Below, piece after piece: positions 7,683 through 15,546 of a stretch of DNA of 32,287 nucleotides (positions within the stretch are counted from its first letter, which is position 1; each line of letters begins with the position of its first letter). Position numbers and translations under genes: made by a program. The DNA lies in assembly GCA_946558465.1 (NCBI GenBank), contig CAMNTM010000022.1:1-32287 (forward strand). Reading direction: 5' to 3'. The notes beneath the pieces were generated by a model. It saw nothing but the letters and a program-made list of their open reading frames with translations, did no database searches and was not told the origin of the DNA. This DNA comes from an uncultured Lachnospiraceae bacterium (lineage in GTDB: Bacteria; Bacillota; Clostridia; Lachnospirales; Lachnospiraceae).

Positions 7683-9894
7683 TGAGCGAAAAGAACACCT
7701 GTGGATTCCAGATGAAGAAGTTATCAAGTTAGACAAAACTTTAACTGCGAGACCTACTCCTAGAAACATTTCTTTTGCTGAACATGGGCAAAAGTTAAGC
7801 CATAGTTTACAAGAAATAAAGAAGGTCATGGAAAATATATCGGAGGATAATTCACTTGCTGATAGCAACCTAATGATATTTAAAGTTGAACTTCCTGAAG
7901 GTGAAAAAATAAAAGATAAAAAAGAGCTATTTATATCTACTGGTATGCAGGTCAAAACAGTAAAGAGCGAGAACAAAGCAGTAATAGCTACTACAAAAAC
8001 ACAATTTCAGTTGCTAAAAAGTAGAATTGATAATTATGCTCAATCTGGTTCTGGCAAAACTTATTTTGACTATATTGCTGATTTTAAGCCTTATATAGGA
8101 AGCGAAAAAAACTCAAGCGCATTACAACGAACAACATGTGCCGAAAAAGTACCATTAACTCTTGATGTTCAGCTTATGCTTCTTCCTAATTTGGATGCGG
8201 ATATCTATGAGAATGTAATTGAAAAAATATTAAATAAAATTCACTCTTTTAAGGGAGAACTAAAAGATGAACCATATATACTATCAGACAATACTCCAGT
8301 AATTCGAGCGGTTATTCCTTCTAGTTCTCTTTTACACTATGAAAATGATACAGCAATATACAGAATAGAAGAAACAGATTTTTTTAGTGCCGATGCTGCT
8401 TCTGTGAATGCTATTGATTTAAATGATTTAGAATTGGATGAAAACATCCAAATTGAAAATTTACCAGTTGTAACTATTCTTGATTCAGGTGTTAATTTTC
8501 CTGATGGATTAGCCCCTCTGATATTACACCATTGGAAGGATGTATTGTCAGGTGGAGGCGATACTGAGCATGGTACTAAAGTGGCTAGTAGAGTTGCTTT
8601 TAAATATATTTGTGATCAGTTGCCTACAACAAAGGTAACTCCGAGAACACGAATTATAGATTGTAATATATTAGATGGGAGTGTTCCTGTAAATATTTTC
8701 GTTAAAAGAATCCAAAATGCTGTTGAAACATTTGCTGATATATCAAAGATTTATAATCTATCCGCAAACTCAAATTCACCTATTGAAGGCGATGAAATGA
8801 GCATTTTGGGATACGAATTAGATGCACTACAATTAAAGAAAAACGTACAATTTATTGTTTCATCTGGCAACCATCAATTATGGAGTGTTGAGTCGAATTT
8901 AGAAGATATTTTAGATGATGATGATTCAAGGATATCAGCCCCTGCAGATTCAATGCTATCCATTATTGTTGGTGCGACATCAGGTGAAACACATCCAAAT
9001 AGTTTGTCATCTGCTAATGAAATAACTTCATATAGTCGTAGGGGGCCTGGGTTTAATGGTTTTTCTAAACCAGATTTAACAGCCTACGGTGGTTCTATTA
9101 CATATGTCGCAGGTTCAGTATCTGTACCTGAAGATAAGTATTCATTGCTTTTGGATAAAAATGGAAAACTAACTCCAGATGCTGGAACAAGTTTTACTGC
9201 ACCTATTGTTGCAGGAGATTTTGCAGAAATTCTGAACATTATACCTAATCAAGATATATTGTTAGCAAAGGCGTTATTATATCATAATGCAATCCCTGTT
9301 TGGGATGAAGAAAATATCACGGATGAAGAACTTGCTTTTGCTCACAATTTATATGGCCGAGGTATGTCTAATGTTGATGGAAGCAAATATTCTTCACTAT
9401 CAAAAGTAACTTTTGTTAGGACTGGGTCGCTGAATAGAATCACAAAAGAAAGAGTAAAAATTTATATGCCCGAAATATTAGCGGCACAAGTAGGTAGAAA
9501 TGTTGCAAAAGTTTCTGTGACATGCATGTCTATGCCGCCTGTTGATAGAACAAAAGGCACAGAATATTTAGGCGCGTATGTAAGAGCCTCTCTTAAAAAG
9601 AGTCGTTCAGATGGTAAACTCATACCCGTTCAACAAAACTATAAAGAGGGACGGCAAAAATGGGATGTATGTCATCATTTTTCTAAACTTTTCTCAAAAT
9701 TTGAAGCAGGGGATTGGCAGGTTTGGCTTGAACTTTTCTCACGTTGGGAAGAAGAAAATATTGATGTTCCATATGCTCTTGTAGTTACAATAGAGGATGT
9801 TAGCAATACACTTGACATATATAGTGAAGTGGAGGCGTTAAATCGATACAAAGCCATCAACACAATTAGATTACGCTACAATACTCAGATATAG
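7672..9894 (+). CDS. ietS: S8 subtilisin-like protease IetS-like, defence system effector
   Basis: A 740-aa protease, the partner of the AAA ATPase. The catalytic triad is complete: Asp271 (VTILDSGV), His300 (EHGTKVAS) and Ser507 (GTSFTAPIVAG), with oxyanion Asn400 (SSGNHQ). About 260 residues precede the catalytic domain and about 190 follow it, far longer than a secreted subtilisin core. There is no signal peptide, so it should act in the cytoplasm. The start ATG lies inside the end of ietA, with AGGAG 7 nt upstream, implying translational coupling. IetAS is a described phage-defence pair; the trigger and protein targets are not visible from sequence. Confidence 0.86.
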   Translation: MMNNERKEHLWIPDEEVIKLDKTLTARPTPRNISFAEHGQKLSHSLQEIKKVMENISEDNSLADSNLMIFKVELPEGEKIKDKKELFISTGMQVKTVKSENKAVIATTKTQFQLLKSRIDNYAQSGSGKTYFDYIADFKPYIGSEKNSSALQRTTCAEKVPLTLDVQLMLLPNLDADIYENVIEKILNKIHSFKGELKDEPYILSDNTPVIRAVIPSSSLLHYENDTAIYRIEETDFFSADAASVNAIDLNDLELDENIQIENLPVVTILDSGVNFPDGLAPLILHHWKDVLSGGGDTEHGTKVASRVAFKYICDQLPTTKVTPRTRIIDCNILDGSVPVNIFVKRIQNAVETFADISKIYNLSANSNSPIEGDEMSILGYELDALQLKKNVQFIVSSGNHQLWSVESNLEDILDDDDSRISAPADSMLSIIVGATSGETHPNSLSSANEITSYSRRGPGFNGFSKPDLTAYGGSITYVAGSVSVPEDKYSLLLDKNGKLTPDAGTSFTAPIVAGDFAEILNIIPNQDILLAKALLYHNAIPVWDEENITDEELAFAHNLYGRGMSNVDGSKYSSLSKVTFVRTGSLNRITKERVKIYMPEILAAQVGRNVAKVSVTCMSMPPVDRTKGTEYLGAYVRASLKKSRSDGKLIPVQQNYKEGRQKWDVCHHFSKLFSKFEAGDWQVWLELFSRWEEENIDVPYALVVTIEDVSNTLDIYSEVEALNRYKAINTIRLRYNTQI

Positions 9895-9959
9895 CTTTTA
9901 TAGCTAAGTAATAAATATATGGATAAATTAATTAAATCACGCTGAAAATTTGAAAGTAT

Positions 9960-10000
9960 TAAAGCTGATTGTTCTTGATTAGAGGGAATAATCAGCTTTA
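9960..10000. repeat. Perfect 11-bp inverted repeat between ietS and tnpV
   Basis: TAAAGCTGATT (9960-9970) pairs exactly with AATCAGCTTTA (9990-10000). It sits between the convergent ends of ietS and tnpV and could end both transcripts, but neither side has a clear T-run. Confidence 0.55.
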
Positions 10001-10008
10001 TGAATGCT

Positions 10009-10380
10009 CTAACAAAAAATCAATTCTCTAAAAACTATTTCTTCCGCTTGTTGTTGGATACAATTCATACTTCTAACCCACTCCATAGAAGTTTCTGCTT
10101 TCAGTTGTTCCGTAATACCTTGTGTATTTTTCATCTTGATTACAATCAATACAAATCACTTTCGTATCTGCCTGTCAATATCGGAAAGATAGCCATTAAG
10201 ACTTCCACTTGTAAGCAAATTGATATAGTTCAACTTGTGGTATTCCTGTAAATATTTTAAATGCAGTTGTCCATAAATACCAATTTCAAAATTTGCTATA
10301 CCTGGCATTTCAAGATTTGGAATAACATAGACATTTTCTTTTCGATATGTACCGCCGAATTGTTCAAATAATGATTTCAT
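10009..10380 (-). pseudogene. tnpV: tnpV-like transposon protein interrupted by an in-frame TGA
   Basis: TnpV is a small protein carried by Tn4451-type elements; its role is poorly known. The first 74 codons (MKSLFEQFGGTY..., with YGQLHLKYLQEYHK and LLTSGSLNGYLSDIDRQ) match the family pattern. A TGA then occurs at 10156-10158. The same frame continues without a shift through KMKNTQGITEQLK and SMEWVRSMN, also TnpV-like, to a TAG at 10009-10011. So the gene carries a single nonsense mutation and no frameshift. The start is the ATG at 10380, 8 nt after GGAGG. No SECIS-like element is evident, so recoding is unlikely. Confidence 0.82.
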
Positions 10381-10453
10381 TGTAGATTCCTCCAATTATC
10401 CATTTATTGCTACAAATTCATCACATCCAACCGTCTTTACAAATTTCCTAAAA

Positions 10454-10506
10454 TGCCACAAGAGGTACTTCCTTATGTGAAGTACCCCTTGAGGCACTTT
10501 TTGTTT
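10454..10506 (+). terminator. Terminator-like hairpin at the right edge of the element
   Basis: A long imperfect stem runs TGCC-AAG-GGTACTTC (10454-10471) against GAAGTACC-CTTG-GGCA (10479-10496), followed by CTTTTTGTTTTT. Its apex (10467-10482) is the exact reverse complement of 213-228 at the left edge. The rest of 10396-10620 holds no recognisable gene. Confidence 0.65.
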
Positions 10507-10620
10507 TTCTAAAAAAGTTGTACAGCCCGTAAATATGGGGCTTACGCCAATATTTTTGCCATTTGGGAAGTGTCTCTTTCAGCTAGATGCTGACCGATAT
10601 AATATGGCTGCATCCGTATT

Positions 10621-11505
10621 TTATCTCACTTTCCAATCCCAAATACTTAATTGTTTATTATTGTTATTTTCTTCAAAGGAATGCAGATAGTTAAATATTT
10701 GCTCATTGTCATGCACAATCCCATTTTCTTCGCATTTTCGATGAAAGAGCCGCATTAAATCTTTGTTATTGCCGCTCTCTAATATATACTGATTTCCGTA
10801 TGTATGAATGTATTTTTCCTTTAGGCCTGGAAAAAATCGGTCTAACTGTTCGTAGAAATACTCTCGATTTCCCTCTCGAAGCGTCAATCCCATTCCAAAG
10901 CAAATAACACCATAAACCTTTGCCTTTATACACATATCCAAAATACTGGAAATATTATCTTCAGTATCGTTAATAAACGGTAAAATCGGCGTCAGCCATA
11001 CAACGGTTGGTATCCTTAAATCTCTCAGCTTTTTCAATACTTCAAAACGTTCTCTTGTCGTACTTACATTTGGTTCAATCGTTTTGCACAAATCTTCATT
11101 ATAAGTAGTCAAGGTCATTTGCACAACACATTTTGTCTGTTCATTTATTTTCTGTAAAAGGTCTAAATCTCTCAATATACGGTTTGATTTTGTAATAACA
11201 GTAAATCCAAAACCATGCTCGTATATTAGGTATAGAGCCCTTCTGATATTCCCTGTCTCCGACTCCAAAGGAATATAGGGGTCTGTCATAGAGCCTGTAC
11301 CTATCATGCACTTTTTACGCTTATGGATAAGAGCATCCTCCAACAAATCAATCGCATTTTCTTTGATTTCAATATCTTCAAAAGCATGTTCCATGTGATA
11401 GCATTTACTTCTGGAGTCGCAATAAATGCACCCGTGGGAACAGCCGCGGTATAAATTCATTCCATTTTTAGCAGATAATATCCCTTTTGCTTTCACGAAG
11501 TGCAT
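10621..11505 (-). CDS. SPL-family radical SAM protein
   Basis: A 294-aa radical SAM enzyme of the spore-photoproduct-lyase-like group (COG1533 type). It has the canonical CX3CX2C motif at Cys22, Cys26, Cys29 (GCSHGCIYC), preceded by MNLYRG and followed by MGTGSMTDPYIPLE-like residues near 75-90. Substrate unknown; proteins of this group are widespread in Clostridia and most are not DNA lyases. The start is ATG with AGGGAGG 7 nt upstream. It lies outside the inferred mobile element, first in a row of three minus-strand genes, with 199 nt free of features before the next. Confidence 0.87.
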   Translation of the reverse strand: MHFVKAKGILSAKNGMNLYRGCSHGCIYCDSRSKCYHMEHAFEDIEIKENAIDLLEDALIHKRKKCMIGTGSMTDPYIPLESETGNIRRALYLIYEHGFGFTVITKSNRILRDLDLLQKINEQTKCVVQMTLTTYNEDLCKTIEPNVSTTRERFEVLKKLRDLRIPTVVWLTPILPFINDTEDNISSILDMCIKAKVYGVICFGMGLTLREGNREYFYEQLDRFFPGLKEKYIHTYGNQYILESGNNKDLMRLFHRKCEENGIVHDNEQIFNYLHSFEENNNNKQLSIWDWKVR

Positions 11506-11704
11506 GGTTTATCCTCCCTGAATTTTGGTACAATTTTTCCTATGTGCTTTCAGTTTTTCATTGCCCAGTCATAATGACTTGCTGTAACGCTGACAAAATA
11601 AGAATACAGGCTACTTCCATTAAAAGAAGTTCTTTTTTTTGATATTGCGCATTTTTCAGCGTATGTAGAGACGCACGAAGGGTATCTTTTATGACAGTAT
11701 GCTG

Positions 11705-12328
11705 TTATTTTCCTATATTCGTAACTTTGTATCTTAAGATCGTTTTTAAGTTGGCTTTTTCCGTACGGCTGGGATTATTTAAATAAATTTCACGGTGCTC
11801 TTTTCCTATACGCTTGTAACCGTGTTCCATACAATATCTATCCATAATTTTAAATGATGCAGGCTCATCATCAAACGCTCCTTTGTGCAGTACTTGAATA
11901 CATCTGCCGTCGCAGACTGTTTCGAAGGAAACATCTGTGAGATACGGATTGTCTTTCTTGCGCCTAACTACTTCTAATGCATTATCAAACATTCCTCTAG
12001 TAATAAAATCTGGCTGCCGTATCATGATGCGGTACTGCAGTTCATCTTTTATCAAATATTCTTTTTCAGAAGCAGTACTCCATATTCCCTCTAAAGGATA
12101 TACGGCATAATCTGATATTTCGCTGCTTTTTTCGACAAATGCTTTATATGCCATTTTAATCTTATAAGCTGTCGAAAACAGAGCAGCAACCTTATCTGAA
12201 AAGATTTCATCATTAGGATTTCCACTGCCAGAAAGAATAATATATTTCCAGGCCGGAATATCAATCACGCAAGGTTTTGTTTTTACACCGTATATATCTT
12301 TCTCCTGCTTTTTCCATTCATGTTTCAT
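11705..12328 (-). CDS. GyrI-like small-molecule-binding domain protein
   Basis: A 207-aa protein with the GyrI-like (AraC effector-binding type) fold. It has the opening KHEWKKQEKDIYGVK and the GSGNPNDEIFSDKV segment typical of this subgroup, and a C-terminal GYKRIGKEHREIYLNNP. There is no DNA-binding domain, so it is a stand-alone ligand-binding protein. I chose the ATG at 12328, six bases after AGGA; a TTG two codons earlier is also possible. The upstream WYL regulator gene is adjacent, and the palindrome between them matches one in that regulator's own promoter, so it is probably a WYL target. Confidence 0.83.
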   Translation of the reverse strand: MKHEWKKQEKDIYGVKTKPCVIDIPAWKYIILSGSGNPNDEIFSDKVAALFSTAYKIKMAYKAFVEKSSEISDYAVYPLEGIWSTASEKEYLIKDELQYRIMIRQPDFITRGMFDNALEVVRRKKDNPYLTDVSFETVCDGRCIQVLHKGAFDDEPASFKIMDRYCMEHGYKRIGKEHREIYLNNPSRTEKANLKTILRYKVTNIGK

Positions 12329-12384
12329 TTTCAATCCTCGCTTTCTCCAATAGAGCTTACAGGAGAATTATATCACACATATAC

Positions 12385-12399
12385 TGACATCCTATGTCA
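12385..12399. promoter_or_regulatory. Putative operator of the WYL regulator, copy A
   Basis: The palindrome TGACAT-CCT-ATGTCA sits in the promoter region of the GyrI-like gene. The minus strand reads TTGACA across it. It agrees at 12 of 15 positions with TGACACCATATGGCA at 13381-13395. Confidence 0.55.
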
Positions 12400-12443
12400 A
12401 GATTTATACTCTCCGGGCATCCCATTATGGCTCTTCGGACATT

Positions 12444-13340
12444 TCACAAAGTATATTTCTCATAGATTTTCTTTGCCTGTTCTGCGACAATGTCTTTCAG
12501 ATACGCTGGCTCTATAATATCTACTTGTGTTCCGAATGACAATAAATACCCTATCAGCCATTCATCTTCCGGCATGGGGGCGGATACGATTAAATCTCCA
12601 TTTTCTTTTTTGCTTATCCTCGTTTTGTCAAATTCATCGTAAACACGATATGACATATTTTTCGGGAAATACAGTACGATTGTATTGTAGGATTGCCCCA
12701 GTGTTTCGTCCGATTCCGGAAAGGAACCTTTACAAAAGCTTTCCGTGAGAATTTCAAAATCTATAATACGAGTCAGCTTAAAAATACGGTAATCCTGCTT
12801 TTCCGTACAATATGCTTTTAAGTACCACGACATAGACTTATATGACATCTTTAGCGGTTGGACAATTCTTTCGTTAGTTACTCCGTAGGAATTTGCGTAA
12901 GTTATTTTTACACACTTTTGATGAATTACCGCTGATTTTAGCATTTCAAATTTCTTATTGTCAGCTCCCTTGCTGCCCCATCTGGAAAAATCCACTTCAA
13001 GCCAGTTTTCTGAACGGATATTAAATATTGCAGAAAGTTTTTGCAATGTTTGATCGCTGCCAATATTGTTCACAGAATTGATACTTTGCAGAGCTGTTAG
13101 AATTTCCTGCTTTTCTTCTTCTGACAGCATTGCCTTATCTAAAACAAAATCATTCATTAGATGAATGCCGCCGTTCCGCCCTGCTTCTGCATAAATGGGA
13201 ATACCCGCGCCACTTAAAGCGTCAATATCCCTGTAAATGGTCCTTACAGATACTTCAAATTTTTTTGCTAATTCTGGAGCAGTAGTCTGTCCTTTATCAA
13301 GTAAATGATATACAATTTTAAATAATCTGCTTTCCTGCAT
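12444..13340 (-). CDS. YafY-type HTH/WYL-domain transcriptional regulator
   Basis: A 298-aa regulator. The N-terminal winged HTH (about residues 5-60) includes TAPELAKKFEVSVRTIYRDI, followed by GAGIPIYAEAGRNGG; the WYL domain spans about 130-215 and includes SMSWYLKAYC; a C-terminal WCX-like part follows. WYL domains bind small molecules or nucleic acid. The start is the ATG at 13340 with AAGGAGG upstream; the frame is open for 90 nt more, including the promoter and operator. It is probably autoregulated and controls the GyrI-like gene. Confidence 0.88.
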   Translation of the reverse strand: MQESRLFKIVYHLLDKGQTTAPELAKKFEVSVRTIYRDIDALSGAGIPIYAEAGRNGGIHLMNDFVLDKAMLSEEEKQEILTALQSINSVNNIGSDQTLQKLSAIFNIRSENWLEVDFSRWGSKGADNKKFEMLKSAVIHQKCVKITYANSYGVTNERIVQPLKMSYKSMSWYLKAYCTEKQDYRIFKLTRIIDFEILTESFCKGSFPESDETLGQSYNTIVLYFPKNMSYRVYDEFDKTRISKKENGDLIVSAPMPEDEWLIGYLLSFGTQVDIIEPAYLKDIVAEQAKKIYEKYTL

Positions 13341-13380
13341 TGCCACTTCCTCCTTTGATAATAAAATACCATCAAAATCC

Positions 13381-13430
13381 TGACACCATATGGCAACATT
13401 TATTATAATCATTTTTCTGCTCATTATCAA
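13381..13430 (-). promoter_or_regulatory. WYL regulator promoter with operator copy B
   Basis: On the minus strand TTGATA (13425-13430), 17 nt, TATAAT (13402-13407) forms a near-consensus promoter. TGACACCATATGGCA (13381-13395) lies just after it, around the transcription start, and matches the operator in front of the GyrI-like gene. Confidence 0.65.
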
Positions 13431-13440
13431 CCGAGCAGAT

Positions 13441-13835
13441 ATAAACGAATTTTATTTCACTCAAAAACGAAAATAAACAAGTAACGTTTTTTTCTGTTGT
13501 CTTTGTGCCAGGACCTGAGAGGAGTGATGACGAGTGTGTGTTATCTGCTTTTATGTATTGTCGAATGCGCAGGAACGTGATTTTGTCCTTGCCAAAAGCA
13601 GGTTCCTGTTTTATACTGATTTTTGGGCTTTTCGTTAGTATGCTTCAGGCAGAATTAATGCTTTGGGTATTTCCGGAAGATTCAAAGTCCCAACGCAGCA
13701 TTTATATAAGAGCGCTTCAAGTAAGTAACGGCGGCTTGAGGTGTTTTTGCTGTATGAAGAATAAAAACTGTCAAGAGTGGGGACTGACGGCTTTTAGAAT
13801 GAATTTTCAGTGGTATTTTAGAGGAGGAAAAGGGA
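13441..13835 (+). other. 395-nt leader before yitT-like gene; no convincing gene
   Basis: The open frame at 13505-13846 lacks a ribosome site and a recognisable family, so I do not call it. The stretch contains a 7-bp hairpin CAGGAAC (13570-13576) / GTTCCTG (13602-13608) followed by TTTT. A possible 17-residue leader peptide, MTSVCYLLLCIVECAGT, starts at about 13528 and ends inside the 5' arm. Attenuation is possible but unproven. Confidence 0.4.
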
Positions 13836-14687
13836 ATGCAGGGTAAGAACAAAATTGTAAAGGAGTATGCACTTTTAACAATCGGAACGATTGGGATTGT
13901 TATTTCGGATTATTTTTTTAAGTTTCCGAACCATTTCAGTTTTGGCGGAGTAACCGGTATTGCAGTGCTTTTAAGCGGTGTTTTAGGCGGAACTGCCAGT
14001 ACATATTCATTTATTATGAATATTATATTGCTGATACTGGGATTTATATTGTTGGGCAAAAGTTTTGGTATAAAATCGGTATATGTAACCTTGCTTTTCA
14101 GCGCCGGACTTGAGGTGATTCAATATATTGTACCTATTGACGGCCCGCTTACAAATCAGCCGGTGTTGGAGTTGATATTTTCATTTATCCTGATGACGGT
14201 ATGCTCCGCACTGTTCTTCAATCTGAATGCGTCAAGCGGAGGAACGGACATTATTGCGCTGTTGTTAAAAAAATACACGAATGTATCTATCGGCAAGGCG
14301 CTTATGCTGACAGACTGTACGGTAGTAATTTTTTCATTCTTTATATATGGAGTGACAATAGGACTGTTTTCGCTGGCTGGTTTTCTGGCGAAATCCTGTT
14401 TTATAGATACGGTAATTGAAAGTATGAATTTGTGTAAATATTTTACAATTGTTTCTACGAATCCAGGACCAATCTGCAGCTTTATACACGACGAGCTGAA
14501 TCACAGTGCGACGGTGTATCACGCGGAAGGTTCGTATTCCCACAGGGAAAAGACGGTTATACTTACGGTTGTAAATCGAAATCAGGCTATCAGGCTTCGT
14601 GATTTTGTGCGCGCAGTGGATTCCGAGTCCTTTGTGATGATTACAAACAGCAGTGAGATTATCGGAAAAGGATTCCAGGGGATGTAA
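13836..14687 (+). CDS. YitT family membrane protein (DUF161/DUF2179)
   Basis: A 283-aa integral membrane protein. About five or six hydrophobic segments occupy residues 12-200, including the family signature GGVTGIAVLLSG near residue 37 and SSGGTDIIALLL near 132. A soluble C-terminal DUF2179 domain (about 215-275) ends MITNSSEIIGKGF. Function is not firmly known; members are thought to be transporters or transport regulators. The start ATG has GAGGAGG upstream. The GntR regulator follows 50 nt later on the same strand and may share the transcript. Confidence 0.9.
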   Translation: MQGKNKIVKEYALLTIGTIGIVISDYFFKFPNHFSFGGVTGIAVLLSGVLGGTASTYSFIMNIILLILGFILLGKSFGIKSVYVTLLFSAGLEVIQYIVPIDGPLTNQPVLELIFSFILMTVCSALFFNLNASSGGTDIIALLLKKYTNVSIGKALMLTDCTVVIFSFFIYGVTIGLFSLAGFLAKSCFIDTVIESMNLCKYFTIVSTNPGPICSFIHDELNHSATVYHAEGSYSHREKTVILTVVNRNQAIRLRDFVRAVDSESFVMITNSSEIIGKGFQGM

Positions 14688-14737
14688 TGTGGCGGTATAT
14701 ATAGGACAGGCGAATATATTTAAGGGAGAATAAGGCC

Positions 14738-15427
14738 ATGAAAAAAGAAGAAAAATTGTCGGCAGAGCAATTCGTATATCAAAAGGTAGAGGAGGCTTTG
14801 TATAAAAGAAGACTCGCTCCGGGAACGGCGCTTACCGAACAAAGTCTCTGCGATGCATTAGGCGTTGGCAGAACGCCTGTAAGAGGTGCGCTTCGGCGGC
14901 TGGCCGAGAATGGATTTGTGGAGCTTATTACGAACCGCGGCGCATTTGTGGTGCAGGCGGATGCAAAACAGATGACACAGTTATATGAAGTCAGAAATCT
15001 TCTGGAAATGTATGCATTGAAGTCCTGTCTGGATTCTTATACGGAAGAAGATTTAGAGTATCTGCAGGTGTGTATCTCAAAGGAGAATGATGCGTTCCAG
15101 AGCAAGCAGCTAAAGGAATATCTAAACGCTGTAAAAGCCTTTCATATGTATATTGTGCATAAAAATGGAAATCCTTATCTGGAAAAAAGTTTTCAGCAGG
15201 TATCCGACCAGATAATCATTTATCTGATTTTATATGACAGGTTTTATATCGGTGGTAAAAACAAGCTGCATTCTCTTTCCATTCATAAAAAAATACTTGG
15301 TGCTATTCAGGAAAAAAATATAAAGAAAATAGAAAAAGCTGTTGAAGAACTGGGAAGGAAAACTATTGGAGGACTGGATTTTGCAAGTACTTCGGGTGCT
15401 AACGTAGGAATCGCCCTGTTGGATTAA
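14738..15427 (+). CDS. GntR-family regulator with FCD domain
   Basis: A 229-aa repressor-type protein. The winged HTH (about residues 8-75) contains LAPGTALTEQSLCDALGVGRTPVR and an LAENGFVELITNRGAFV wing. The helical FCD ligand-binding domain (about 85-210) starts with LYEVRNLLEMYAL. FCD proteins usually bind organic acids or amino acids via a metal. The best candidate target is the reductase operon at 17,423, whose promoter carries ATTGT-N3-ACAAT type sites, an arrangement expected of FadR-like dimers. It ends at a strong terminator, convergent with NhaC. Confidence 0.9.
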   Translation: MKKEEKLSAEQFVYQKVEEALYKRRLAPGTALTEQSLCDALGVGRTPVRGALRRLAENGFVELITNRGAFVVQADAKQMTQLYEVRNLLEMYALKSCLDSYTEEDLEYLQVCISKENDAFQSKQLKEYLNAVKAFHMYIVHKNGNPYLEKSFQQVSDQIIIYLILYDRFYIGGKNKLHSLSIHKKILGAIQEKNIKKIEKAVEELGRKTIGGLDFASTSGANVGIALLD

Positions 15428-15456
15428 TAGATGCGGCAATGTATAAGAATATAAAG

Positions 15457-15491
15457 GGCAGGGATGAGATGCTTTTCATCCCTGCCTTTTT
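15457..15491 (+). terminator. Strong terminator after the GntR gene
   Basis: The stem GGCAGGGATGA (15457-15467) / TCATCCCTGCC (15476-15486), 11 perfect base pairs with an 8-nt loop, is followed by five T. It lies between convergent genes and may also stop the NhaC transcript. Confidence 0.9.
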
Positions 15492-15546
15492 GTCAGATAT
15501 GTATCCGGAGAAAGTTTTCAATAACGGACTTTGCCGGTTACAGTTT

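Noticed and set aside
13505-13846. 113-aa open frame before the YitT gene
   Set aside because: No ribosome site, unusual composition and no family pattern; it spans hairpins of the leader and overlaps the yitT start.
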